Shown here piece after piece: positions 41,040 to 48,894 of a DNA stretch of 64,000 bases (its first letter is position 1; each line of letters begins with the position of its first letter). Location: the NCBI GenBank assembly GCA_963776735.1, contig CAVZNV010000017.1, forward strand, positions 1 through 64,000, read 5' to 3'. The notes under the pieces were generated by a model, which did not search any database, was not told the origin of the DNA, and saw only the letters and a list, made by a program, of their open reading frames with translations. The position numbers and the translations under genes were made by a program. The stretch is from PALSA-612 sp963776735 (lineage in GTDB: Bacteria > Actinomycetota > Thermoleophilia > Gaiellales > Gaiellaceae).

Positions 41040-42106
41040 GACGCGGCCGCCGACTGGAGCCGGCTCGCGTCGTACCAGAGCAGGTGCTCGATCTCGTCGG
41101 TGATCAGCCCGAGCGCGCTCGGACGGCGCACGCCTTCCATCAGGACGACGTCGAACAGCTCGTGCATCGGGCCTTCGACGAGCAGCCATTCGACGATCGC
41201 GCCGCTCTCCAGCGAGACGATGAAGACGCCGAGCTTGGGTTCCCCGCCGGCCTTCGCGAGCTTCTCGTCCAGCGGCAGCCCCGAGTAGAGGCCTCCGTCG
41301 CGGAACTTCGACGAGCCGACGACCGCGTAGTCGCCGACGAACGCGAGACCGCGGAGGAATCCGGGCGCGAACGTCATCGGTTCGAAGCGCCCGCCGGAGA
41401 GGTCGACGCGGCCGAGCTCGCCGGTGCCGGAGTTCGTCAGCCAGAGATCTCCGCGGTAGAGGCGCGGCGAGTGGGGCATCGACAGCCCGTCGCAGACGAT
41501 CTCCCCGCTGTCGACCTCGGTGACCACGCCGCCGCTGGTCCGCTGTTCCCGCCACGAATCCAGCTCACCCGTGCGGCTCACGCTCGTCACGTACGCAGGT
41601 CGTCCATCGGCGAGCACGACGCCGTTCAGGTGACAGCAGTCGCCCTGGCGCCGCCGTGACTGGAACGGCGGCCACCACAGCGGCTCGAAGCTGTAGCGGT
41701 CGCTCACCGTCGCCAGGCAGCCGAAGCGGGTGTTGACGAAGACGATGCCGCCCGAGTCGTCCACGGCGACGTCGTGGCAGTTGAGATATCCGGTCGTCCA
41801 GACGCGTTGCGGGACGTACAGGCGGTCGTAGGCGTCCTCGTGGAGCATGCCGGCAGGCAGCACGTTCGCGAGCCGCCAGAGCTGGTAGCGAGTCCCGAGG
41901 TAGATCGACTCGGAGCCCGACCGGGCCAGCCCCATGCACTTGTTGAACGTCCGTTCGAACGCCGACAGCCGGCCGTCGTCACGGAGCCCGATCAGGAACA
42001 GCTTCGCGGGCGGAACGGCGAACGCCAGGCTCACCTTCTGCTCGTCGAGCCAGTGCTCGAGCCCCGGCGAGTAGCTGATCTCGAGCTCGCCCGGCGCCTC
42101 GGTCAC
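41036..42106 (-). CDS. TIGR03032-family protein (first copy)
   Basis: This 356-residue protein starts at GTG 42106. It has the complete family signature: LEHWLDEQKVSLAFAVPPAK, LGTRYQLWRLANVLPAG, YLNCHDVAVDDSGGIVFVNT and GLSMPHSPRLYRGDLWLTNS. It is cytoplasmic, with no signal peptide. Tandem pairs of this family may form hetero-oligomers, which is an inference. It is co-translated with the downstream copy through an ATGA overlap. Confidence 0.85.
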   Translation of the reverse strand: MTEAPGELEISYSPGLEHWLDEQKVSLAFAVPPAKLFLIGLRDDGRLSAFERTFNKCMGLARSGSESIYLGTRYQLWRLANVLPAGMLHEDAYDRLYVPQRVWTTGYLNCHDVAVDDSGGIVFVNTRFGCLATVSDRYSFEPLWWPPFQSRRRQGDCCHLNGVVLADGRPAYVTSVSRTGELDSWREQRTSGGVVTEVDSGEIVCDGLSMPHSPRLYRGDLWLTNSGTGELGRVDLSGGRFEPMTFAPGFLRGLAFVGDYAVVGSSKFRDGGLYSGLPLDEKLAKAGGEPKLGVFIVSLESGAIVEWLLVEGPMHELFDVVLMEGVRRPSALGLITDEIEHLLWYDASRLQSAAAS

Positions 42107-42142
42107 GGGCGCAGCATAGTCCGGGTCAGTTCGGGCGCGGGG

Positions 42143-42775
42143 TCAGCCGGCCGGCACCTGGAGCTTCGTCGAGCGCAGCATGGCGAGCACCTGCGCCTCG
42201 AACCGGGGGAAGTCGGAGGTGTTCGCGCACGCCGTCATCACGACCCGGTTCGCGAAGTGCACCTCCACCGCGCCACTCGTTCCCGACGGGACCGGGCAGT
42301 CGTTCGGGCCGAGCGCATGAGGGTCGACCTTCAGCTTCGCCGGCATGCCGGCGATGGTCGTCCGAATACCGAACGTGTCCGCGAGGCCGGGTGCGACCGG
42401 CCCGGTCTGCATCCACGAGACGTAGACGCCGCCTCGAGGAAGCGGCACCGGCGACAGACCGCAGCCGGGAGTTCCGTCGCCGCCGCAGAGGGCATCGAGA
42501 CTCTCGTTGCTGAGCACCGCCAGGACCACGACTCCCATCGACATCGGGGCGTTCTCGAACTGGAGCCGCCAGCCCGCCGGATAGGAGAACGAGATTCGAC
42601 TGTCTTGGAAGCGAGCAGTGGCTGCGCCGCGTCCGAACGGCTCCGACCCGCGGCCGTTCGCGACGAGCGCCAGCGCGACGGCGCCCAGCAGAGCCGCGGC
42701 GAACGCGAGTCGCCGCCGGCGCTGGCGGTCGCGCGCCTCGGCGACCAGCGGCGAGACCTCGACTGCGGCCGACAT
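42143..42775 (-). CDS. Membrane-anchored PsbP/LpqN-like hypothetical protein
   Basis: This 210-residue protein has a cytoplasmic basic N-terminus and one helix (LAFAAALLGAVALALVANG). The outside part starts SRISFSYPAGWRLQFEN, the pattern of lipoproteins that carry a PsbP-like 'FsYP.gW' motif, and contains two or three cysteine pairs. The start codon ATG 42775 is directly preceded by gctagc-tta-gctagc (42778-42792), which may be an operator. Confidence 0.65.
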   Translation of the reverse strand: MSAAVEVSPLVAEARDRQRRRRLAFAAALLGAVALALVANGRGSEPFGRGAATARFQDSRISFSYPAGWRLQFENAPMSMGVVVLAVLSNESLDALCGGDGTPGCGLSPVPLPRGGVYVSWMQTGPVAPGLADTFGIRTTIAGMPAKLKVDPHALGPNDCPVPSGTSGAVEVHFANRVVMTACANTSDFPRFEAQVLAMLRSTKLQVPAG

Positions 42776-42822
42776 GAAGCTAGCTTAGCTAGCGTCATAC
42801 AGGAACGCCAGCGGAAACGCGA

Positions 42823-42879
42823 AGAGGCGGCCCCCAGGACCGCCCCTTCTCTCGGTTCCGGTCGGAGTCCCCCCGACCG
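42823..42879 (-). terminator. Two adjacent hairpins after the gene at 42887
   Basis: cggtcgg / ccgaccg (42859-42879) and gaggcgg / ccgcccc-like arms (42823-42848) lie immediately beyond the stop codon of the minus-strand gene at 42887. They probably form a compound terminator. Confidence 0.5.
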
Positions 42880-42886
42880 CGGCTTG

Positions 42887-43579
42887 TCAGTGCGTGAAGC
42901 TGTGGTTGACGATCGCGTCCAGGTGCGTCTTCAGCTGCGAGAGAATCGTCTGCTCGCGCGTGGACGTGATCAGACCGGCGGCGGCCGCCTTGTCGAGGCG
43001 CGCCTTGACCGCCGACGTGATCGCCTGCTCGAGCCCGGCGACCGTCTTGCCGTGCTCGGTCGCGACCTGCGCCAGCGTCTTGCCGCCCGTGAGCTCCGTC
43101 TTCAGCTGCTGGGCCGTGACGCCGAGGTAACCAGCGACGGCGGCGACGATCCCGCGAGCCCTGAGCGCCTTTGCTCGCGCGCCGAGCGCGGAGCGAAGCG
43201 GATGCGGCGTGTTGACGAGCGTGTCGAGCCGCGACTGGAGTCGGTTCAGCAGCGTCTGCTCCTGCGTCGAGGTGAGTTTCGCGGCCGTCACGGCCTTGTC
43301 GAGACGAGCCTTCACGGCGGTGCTGATCGACTGCTCGAGCCCGCTGACCGTCTTGTGCTGCGCGGTCGCGATCTGGGCCAGGGTCTGGCCCGACTTCAGG
43401 TCGGCGCGGAGCTGCTGTGCGGTGAGGCCGAGGTAGCTAGTGACGGCCTGGACGACGACGACGACGCGCCCGCCCTTGGCCGCGGCGGATGAGCCGCTCG
43501 CTGCAAAGGCCGCGCCGCCGCCGGCGACGAGCGCGAGCGCCGCGCCGGTCGCGACGAGCTTCCGGGTCTTGTGCTGCAT
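42887..43579 (-). CDS. Secreted protein with a duplicated helical repeat
   Basis: This 230-residue protein has a signal peptide (LVATGAALALVAGGGAAFAA). Two copies of an 85-residue unit follow, about 38-127 and 142-227. Each holds SYLGLTAQQL / GYLGVTAQQL, then TLAQIAT / TLAQVAT, then the segments GLEQSISTAVKARLDKA and GLEQAITSAVKARLDKA, and ends with TSTQEQTLL / TSTREQTIL. The unit resembles DUF2680-like secreted repeats seen in Thermoleophilia and Firmicutes. It is likely a surface or cell-envelope protein; function unknown. Confidence 0.75.
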   Translation of the reverse strand: MQHKTRKLVATGAALALVAGGGAAFAASGSSAAAKGGRVVVVVQAVTSYLGLTAQQLRADLKSGQTLAQIATAQHKTVSGLEQSISTAVKARLDKAVTAAKLTSTQEQTLLNRLQSRLDTLVNTPHPLRSALGARAKALRARGIVAAVAGYLGVTAQQLKTELTGGKTLAQVATEHGKTVAGLEQAITSAVKARLDKAAAAGLITSTREQTILSQLKTHLDAIVNHSFTH

Positions 43580-43754
43580 CTTCGTGGTTCCTTTCGTCGG
43601 AGAGCAGAAAAGAAGAGGGAATCTGTCCTCGTACTCAAGACGACGCGCCTAAGACGGGCCTGAGAAGGGCGCAACCCGTGCGTAAAACGCGAAACCGCGA
43701 TCGGCCGACTCTCGTAGTCCCCGGTGCAAACGCACGACAAGGGGGTTTCTCACC

Positions 43755-44198
43755 ATGCGTCTACTGAAGACGACGATGATCCTCGCCTGCTGCGCCCTGG
43801 TCGCCGCAGTCGCGGCGACGGCAGGCGGAACGAAGCTCACGGTTCACAAGACTCCGATCGGCAAGGTGGTCGCGAACTCGGCGGGCCTGACGCTGTACAT
43901 CTTCCGGAGGGACACGCACGGCGCGAGCGCCAAGAGCGCGTGTTACGGCGCCTGCGCATCGGTCTGGCCGCCGCTGCTGACGAGTGGCAAGCCCGTCGCC
44001 GGTCCCGGCCTCGAGAAGTCGCTGCTCGGGACCGCGAAGCGCAAGGACGGAAAGCTGCAGGTCACGTACAAGGGCTACCTGCTCTACCGCTACACGGACG
44101 ACACGAAGCCGGGCACGACGAAGGGTGAGGGCTCGAAGGCGTTCGGCGCGGGCTGGTACGCCCTGACGCCGAAGGGCATCCAGATCGATCGCGACTAG
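43755..44198 (+). CDS. Secreted lipoprotein_15/COG4315-type protein
   Basis: This 147-residue protein has ATG 43755 after an AAGGGGG ribosome site. A signal peptide is present (TMILACCALVAAVAATAGG). Two family repeats contain LTLYIFRRDTHGASAKSACYG with ASVWPPLL, and then YLLYRYTDDTKPGTTKGEG, the 'secreted repeat of unknown function' (PF03640). A second member is encoded at 46233. Divergent from the gene at 43579. Confidence 0.85.
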   Translation: MRLLKTTMILACCALVAAVAATAGGTKLTVHKTPIGKVVANSAGLTLYIFRRDTHGASAKSACYGACASVWPPLLTSGKPVAGPGLEKSLLGTAKRKDGKLQVTYKGYLLYRYTDDTKPGTTKGEGSKAFGAGWYALTPKGIQIDRD

Positions 44199-44356
44199 AT
44201 CGCGAGCCTGGGGGGCGTGCCGCCGTCAATCTCCGGCGGCTCGCCCTCCGGCTCTCTCCGGAACGGGAACCGCAGGACGACGGCCGGCGGCCCCTCAACC
44301 GCGTGCTCGTCCGGGTCGGGGCGCTCCGGAAGCGGGACGACCTCGTGCTCGGCCAT
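44195..44356 (-). CDS. Small acidic/proline-rich hypothetical protein
   Basis: This 53-residue frame starts at ATG 44356 and stops at 44195, overlapping the convergent plus-strand stop by 4 bases. Composition is Pro, Glu and Arg-rich (PLPERPDPDEHAVEGPP) with no membrane helix. It follows the small gene at 44360 by 3 bases and would be translated with it. Low complexity makes it uncertain. Confidence 0.4.
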   Translation of the reverse strand: MAEHEVVPLPERPDPDEHAVEGPPAVVLRFPFRREPEGEPPEIDGGTPPRLAI

Positions 44357-44359
44357 GGC

Positions 44360-44545
44360 TCAGGCGACGCGGCGCGGCGCCGGTGCGACGGCCGGCGCGG
44401 GCTCCAGCACGCCGACGGCGAAGAGCAGGCGCAGCGTCGAGCTTTCCAGCGTGCTCTCCACGCGCTCACGCGCCGTCGGGCCGTGCCCGACGAGCCGCCC
44501 GAAGCGGCCGAGATCCTGTAGCAGTCGACGATCACCGTGTCCCAT
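44360..44545 (-). CDS. Small hypothetical protein
   Basis: This 61-residue protein is modelled from ATG 44545 because agaaggagg lies just upstream; GTG 44566 is an alternative. LLQDLGRFGRLVGHGPTARE and VESTLESSTLRLLFAVGVLE give a helical hydrophobic core. It is probably co-translated with the 53-residue frame that follows. Family not recognised. Confidence 0.45.
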   Translation of the reverse strand: MGHGDRRLLQDLGRFGRLVGHGPTARERVESTLESSTLRLLFAVGVLEPAPAVAPAPRRVA

Positions 44546-44685
44546 CGAACCCTCCTTCTCTCCCACGTGGGCTACACGGGAAGACGCAGCCTCGCGGCGG
44601 AACCCGTCGCGCCGGTCGCCGAATCACTCGATCGAGGGAGTCGCCGGCTTCGGCATGACAGGAGTCGAGGGCATACTGGCTGCGC

Positions 44686-45018
44686 GTGTTTCGCAAGGCG
44701 GTCGTCAGCTTCTTTCTCCAACTCGCGATCTGCCTGGCCGTCGCTGTCGTCCTGTCGGGGATCTGGGCGCTTGCGAAAGGCGGGAGCTACGGGCACTCCC
44801 TCCGCCTCGGCCTGTTCCTGATCGGCGCCGTCGCGTTCGCCTTCGGCGCCCTCGGCGTCGGCGGTATGTCGCCGTCGCAGGGATTCATCGGCGGCATGGG
44901 CCGGATCCCCGGCGTCAGGGCTGGAACCCGCGTCTCACCGGACGGCACGGCGGTCAACGCGACGCCGATCTTCCTGCTCACGGGCGCGGTGATGATCGTC
45001 ATCGCAGCCGTGATCTGA
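44686..45018 (+). CDS. Small integral membrane protein
   Basis: This 110-residue protein starts at GTG 44686. Three membrane helices are visible (FFLQLAICLAVAVVLSGIWA, LGLFLIGAVAFAFGALGVGG and IFLLTGAVMIVIAAVI), with a Gly-rich loop between the second and third. Its stop is 1 base before the next start, so it is co-transcribed with the thioesterase-like gene. Confidence 0.65.
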   Translation: MFRKAVVSFFLQLAICLAVAVVLSGIWALAKGGSYGHSLRLGLFLIGAVAFAFGALGVGGMSPSQGFIGGMGRIPGVRAGTRVSPDGTAVNATPIFLLTGAVMIVIAAVI

Positions 45019-45019
45019 C

Positions 45020-46249
45020 GTGCGCGGCCAAATCGTCCTCCCCTTCGCCGTGCTCGCCCTCATCGGCGCCTCGGTCTCGATGGGCTCGACCGGCACGAGC
45101 CGAACCGTCGTGCGGGTCACGCCGTCGGACGCGCTGATCGACCGGAGGGTCTCGATCGTCGTCTCGGGACTACGACCGGGTCAGCAGACAACGGTAAGCG
45201 CCACGACAACCGATGGATATGGTCACCGCTGGGTGTCGAGCGCGACGTTCCGCGCGGACGCGAACGGCCACGTGGCACTCGCACACTCGCCCGCGCTCGC
45301 CGGTTCCTATCGCGGCATCGATCCGATGGGCCTCTTCTGGTCGATGCACGAGGTCGGGACGAAGACGCCGCGCGACCAGCAGGCACAACGCCTTCCATTC
45401 GTCTCGACCGCAACTGTCAAGGACGACGGTGCCAAGACGACGATCACCCGCCGGTGGCGCCTTCCGGGCGTGACGCTCCACCGGACCACGGTCGCGCACG
45501 ACGGCTTCGTCGGCTGTTACTGGGCGCCGCCGTCAACCAAGCACCGGATGCCGGCTGTCCTTTTCTTCGGCGGCTCGGAAGGAGGCCTCCCCTGCTACCA
45601 AGGCGTGTTGCTCGCCTCACACGGCTACCCCGAGCTCGACCTCGCCTACTTCGGCGCTAAGGGCCTACCGGCCCAACTCGAACGCATCCCGCTGGAGTAC
45701 TTCCGTCGTGCGCTCGTATGGCTCGCGAAGCAACCGGGCGTGGACCCGCAGCGACTCGTCACATGGGGTGTCTCGCGCGGCGTGGAAGCCTCCCTTCTCC
45801 TCGGTACGAACTACCCGTCGCTCGTCCACGGCGTCGTCGGCTACGTAGGTGACAACGTGGTCGGCACCGGTCCGCATGGGAACTACCCGGCCTGGACGGT
45901 TCACGGAAAGGCGATCCCCATCGGCTCACAGATTCCGGTCGAGAGGGTCAATGGGCCGCTGTTCCTCGTCGGTGCCTGGAACGACTCGCTAGGCCTTTCC
46001 GCCTCCGACGTCGAGAACATGGCGGCCAGGCTGCGAGCGCATCACCGCCACGACTTCACCGCTCTGACGTATCCGAACGCCGGTCACGCGATCGGCTTCG
46101 GCATCCCGAACGTCTCCGACGGAGACACCCTTCTCCACTTCGGCGTCCCGGTGCCTCTCGGCGGCACGATCGCGGGCGACGCGCACGCCCGCGAGGACTC
46201 GTGGCCCAAGCTGCTCGCGTTCCTGGCGCGGCTCAGGGCTTCGTCTTGA
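45020..46249 (+). CDS. Secreted acyl-CoA thioesterase / BAAT-family hydrolase
   Basis: This 409-residue protein starts at GTG 45020 and has a signal-like N-terminus (IVLPFAVLALIGASVSMGS). Residues about 35-150 match the thioesterase/amino-acid N-acyltransferase (BAAT) N-terminal immunoglobulin-like domain (DRRVSIVVSGLRPGQQTTVS). The C-terminal alpha/beta hydrolase holds FFGGSEGGLPCYQGVLLASH and the nucleophile elbow WGVSRGVEASLLLG (Ser, not Cys). YPNAGHAIGFG supplies the catalytic His. Serine in the elbow favours hydrolysis over amino-acid conjugation. Its 3' end overlaps the convergent gene by 17 bases. Confidence 0.8.
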   Translation: MRGQIVLPFAVLALIGASVSMGSTGTSRTVVRVTPSDALIDRRVSIVVSGLRPGQQTTVSATTTDGYGHRWVSSATFRADANGHVALAHSPALAGSYRGIDPMGLFWSMHEVGTKTPRDQQAQRLPFVSTATVKDDGAKTTITRRWRLPGVTLHRTTVAHDGFVGCYWAPPSTKHRMPAVLFFGGSEGGLPCYQGVLLASHGYPELDLAYFGAKGLPAQLERIPLEYFRRALVWLAKQPGVDPQRLVTWGVSRGVEASLLLGTNYPSLVHGVVGYVGDNVVGTGPHGNYPAWTVHGKAIPIGSQIPVERVNGPLFLVGAWNDSLGLSASDVENMAARLRAHHRHDFTALTYPNAGHAIGFGIPNVSDGDTLLHFGVPVPLGGTIAGDAHAREDSWPKLLAFLARLRASS

Positions 46250-46694
46250 TCACCTTCCCGGCCGGCGAGAGCACGTACCAGAGCCCGCCGTTCAGGTTCA
46301 GCGCCTGACCCTTCGCCTGGCCGGGCTTCGTGTCGACGACGTAGGTGTAGAGCGGCCACTTGTTGTACGTCACGACCTTGCCGCCGGGCGGATTCTTGTC
46401 GCTGCCGATCAGCTTCTGCTTCGCCGATCCGGTCGCGACGGCCTTCTGACCCGCCTTCAGCTTGACGGGCGGCCAGACGGTTGCACAGATCGTCACGCAC
46501 GTGACCTTCTTCTGCTTGTCCGGGACGAACATGTAGAGCGTCAGCCCCTTGCCGTTCACGAGCACGGTGCCGAGCTTCGGGATCTTCCGGGTGCCGATCT
46601 TGACAGTCGTGGCCGACCCCATCGCCAGAGTGGCCGTGGCGAGGGCGAGAGCGGCAAGAACTGCCGCGACTCCGAGAACGAGTGCCTTTCGCAT
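46233..46694 (-). CDS. Secreted lipoprotein_15/COG4315-type protein
   Basis: This 153-residue protein starts at ATG 46694 and has a signal peptide (LVLGVAAVLAALALATATLA). Family motifs are VNGKGLTLYMFVPDKQKK, CVTICATVWPPVKL and WPLYTYVVDTKPGQAKGQ, all shared with the protein at 43755. It is convergent with, and overlaps, the thioesterase gene. Confidence 0.85.
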   Translation of the reverse strand: MRKALVLGVAAVLAALALATATLAMGSATTVKIGTRKIPKLGTVLVNGKGLTLYMFVPDKQKKVTCVTICATVWPPVKLKAGQKAVATGSAKQKLIGSDKNPPGGKVVTYNKWPLYTYVVDTKPGQAKGQALNLNGGLWYVLSPAGKVIKTKP

Positions 46695-46765
46695 GTAGTA
46701 CCTCCTCGCCTGCCGATTGCCGTGGCGGGAGCCTGCGAAACGTCGAAAGAAGGCTAGCTGGCTGG

Positions 46766-47179
46766 CTAGGTCTGCTTGACGAAGAAGACCTGGACGCCGA
46801 ACGCGCCGACCGCGCAGACCTTCGAGGAGCAGTCGTGCGCCGTCGTCAGGTTGAACGAGCACTTGCTCGTCTTGCTCTTGCAGTAGCCCGCGAAGCTGAC
46901 GGTGCGCCAGCCCGGCGCGGCGTGCGCGGTCAGGTGGACGAGGCCGTCCTTCGGGAACTGGCCGCGGCACTTTGGCGGGCAGGAGATCCCCTTCGGCGTG
47001 CTCGTGACCTTGCCCTTGCCGTTGACCACGATCAGCGCCACGCGCATGATCGGCGCCGAGGAGCTGCCCGTGCCCGCCCAGACCGAGGCGGCAAGGAGAG
47101 CCGCGAGGAACGCGACCGCGAGGCGCCGTCCCGTCACGATTGGCAGAGGATAGCGACTCGGGACACGATGTACCTTCAT
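46766..47179 (-). CDS. Secreted protein with InlB-B-repeat-like domain
   Basis: This 137-residue protein is modelled from ATG 47179, which overlaps the amidase stop by 4 bases; GTG 47137 is an alternative. A signal peptide is present (LAVAFLAALLAASVWAGTG). The mature part shows GKGKVTSTPKGISCPPKCRG and FPKDGLVHLTAHAAPGWRTV, then CKSKTSKCSFNLT, the 'GxGxVtS.P.GI.C...C ... V.LtA.p..G..' pattern of divergent InlB B-repeat domains. Six cysteines probably form disulfides. Confidence 0.7.
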   Translation of the reverse strand: MKVHRVPSRYPLPIVTGRRLAVAFLAALLAASVWAGTGSSSAPIMRVALIVVNGKGKVTSTPKGISCPPKCRGQFPKDGLVHLTAHAAPGWRTVSFAGYCKSKTSKCSFNLTTAHDCSSKVCAVGAFGVQVFFVKQT

Positions 47180-48510
47180 ACGGACTGCGAAGCAGTTCGG
47201 ATTTTGCTCACGGGCGGCCGGTGCTCGTGCCAGTCCGTGACGCGCTGGAACGTGTGCGCCGCGCTGAGAACGGTCGCGTCCTCGTTCCACCGGCCGATCA
47301 GCGCAAGCCCGACCGGGAGTCCGTCGACGAACCCGGCCGGAACGCTTGCCACCGGCAGCCCCGCGAGGCTCCAGGGCGAGTTGAACGGGATCAGCGACAG
47401 CCGGTACGGCATGCGGACGCCCTGCAGCTCGACCTCGTCCGCGCCGATCTTCGGCGGCACGATCGGCATCTCCGGCGCGACGAGCAGGTCGAAGCGCTCG
47501 AACACGCCCTTGAGCTCGTCGAGATACCACCGCCGGGCTCGCAGCCCGGTCACGTGCGCCGTGCCGGGCAGGAGAAGACCCGCGAGTGCGCGCGCTCGAA
47601 CATCAGGCCCGTAGTCCGCGAGCCTCGTCCGCAGCCAGGGGAGGTGGATTTCCGCCGCCTCGGTCAGCATCAGCAGCTGGTTGATCGTCCCGGTCTCCTC
47701 GAGCAGCGGGATCTCGACCGGCTCGGCGGTTCCGCCCAGCGCCTCCACGGCCGTGCGTGTCTGCGCCGCAACTGCCGGCTCGGCACGCGCGAACAGCTCC
47801 TCGACGACGCCGATGCGAAGGCCACCGACGCCGTCGCCGAGATCGACCGGCTGCGCGGCGATCGCCGAAAGCAGCAAGGCGCAGTCCTCGGCGGTGTGGG
47901 CGATCGGGCCGACCGTGTCGAGCGCCCACGAGACGGGCACGACGCCTTCGGTCGGCACGAGGCCGGTGGTCGGCCGGAGCCCGGTGACGCCGCAGAAGCA
48001 GGACGGGATGCGGATCGAACCCGCGGTGTCCGTGCCCAGCGTGCCGGCGGCGAGGTCGGCGGCGGCCGCCGCGCCACTGCCGCCGCTCGAGCCGCCGCAG
48101 ATGCGGTCGAGCGCCCACGGGTTGTGCGCGGGGCCGAAATGGGGGCTCGTCGTCGAGGCGCCGAAGGCGAACTCGTGCGTGTTCAGCTTGCCGAGGACGA
48201 TCGCGCCCGCTGCGCGGAGCCGTTGGACGCAGACCGCGTCGTGTGCTGCCACGTTGTGGGCAAGGATCTTCGAGCCTGCAGTGGTCGGAACACCGGCGAC
48301 GTCGATCACGTCCTTCACCGCGACCGGAACCCCGTGCAGCGGCCCGTCGGGCGCCGAGTCGGCCTCGGCCAGCGCCTCCTCGGCGCGCACCGAGATGTAC
48401 GCGTTCAGCGCCGGATCGAGCTCCTCGATCCGCTCCAGGTACGACGCGACGGCCTCGCGCGGGCTCAGCTCGCCGTCGCGAATCTGCTGGGCCAGCGCGG
48501 CGACGGTCAC
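47176..48510 (-). CDS. Amidase signature-family hydrolase (GatA/AtzE-like)
   Basis: This 444-residue protein starts at GTG 48510, overlapping the upstream stop by 4 bases. The catalytic Ser-cisSer-Lys triad is in VAVKDVIDVAG (Lys), CGGSSGGSGAAAAADLA (cis-Ser) and GTDTAGSIRIPSCFCG (nucleophilic Ser in the DTAGS segment). It is about 40 residues shorter than GatA and is preceded by a small GatC/AtzG-type gene, the arrangement of AtzE-AtzG biuret-related hydrolases. No gatB is present, so tRNA amidation is unlikely. Confidence 0.88.
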   Translation of the reverse strand: MTVAALAQQIRDGELSPREAVASYLERIEELDPALNAYISVRAEEALAEADSAPDGPLHGVPVAVKDVIDVAGVPTTAGSKILAHNVAAHDAVCVQRLRAAGAIVLGKLNTHEFAFGASTTSPHFGPAHNPWALDRICGGSSGGSGAAAAADLAAGTLGTDTAGSIRIPSCFCGVTGLRPTTGLVPTEGVVPVSWALDTVGPIAHTAEDCALLLSAIAAQPVDLGDGVGGLRIGVVEELFARAEPAVAAQTRTAVEALGGTAEPVEIPLLEETGTINQLLMLTEAAEIHLPWLRTRLADYGPDVRARALAGLLLPGTAHVTGLRARRWYLDELKGVFERFDLLVAPEMPIVPPKIGADEVELQGVRMPYRLSLIPFNSPWSLAGLPVASVPAGFVDGLPVGLALIGRWNEDATVLSAAHTFQRVTDWHEHRPPVSKIRTASQSV

Positions 48511-48686
48511 GCCGGTGTCCCCGGTGGGATCCGCGCTTCGAGCTCGGCGAGCCGCGGCAGGACGACCTCGAGGAAGCCGAGGACCGCCGTGAGGTCGTCG
48601 TCCGTCGGCGAAACCCCTTGCTGAGCAGCGACTTCGCGGAGGAAGTCGATCGACGGGGCGTTCGCCTGGGGGTTAGACTCGGTCAC
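48507..48686 (-). CDS. AtzG/GatC-like small amidase partner
   Basis: This 59-residue frame starts at GTG 48686 and overlaps the amidase start by 4 bases. IDFLREVAAQQGVSPTDDDL with TAVLGFLEVVLPRLAELEAR forms two amphipathic helices, as in AtzG and GatC, which wrap around the amidase. The start codon is only 1 base from the divergent ATG 48688. The size, the overlap and the pairing with an amidase support the call; sequence similarity alone would be too weak. Confidence 0.6.
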   Translation of the reverse strand: MTESNPQANAPSIDFLREVAAQQGVSPTDDDLTAVLGFLEVVLPRLAELEARIPPGTPA

Positions 48687-48687
48687 G

Positions 48688-48879
48688 ATGCCGATCTACG
48701 AGTACCGCTGCGGGGCCTGCGACGAGAAGTACGAGGAGTACCTGTCCACGTCGGACAAGCCGACACCGCCGTGCCCGAAGTGCGGCTCGGCCAAGGTGGA
48801 GCGGCTGTGGTCGACGATCAACACCGAGTGGCTGCCGAGCGACGTCGCCTGGGACCGCGTCGGCCGTTCGTGGGACTGA
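48688..48879 (+). CDS. FmdB-type zinc ribbon protein
   Basis: This 63-residue protein begins MPIYEYRCGACDEKYEEYLS and has PPCPKCGSAKVERLWS: the two C-x2-C knuckles and the 'PIYEY.C..C' start define the FmdB putative regulatory zinc-ribbon family. tagact ends 8 bases before ATG, so a leaderless transcript is plausible. Confidence 0.85.
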   Translation: MPIYEYRCGACDEKYEEYLSTSDKPTPPCPKCGSAKVERLWSTINTEWLPSDVAWDRVGRSWD

Positions 48880-48894
48880 TCACGGCTCCGTAGC

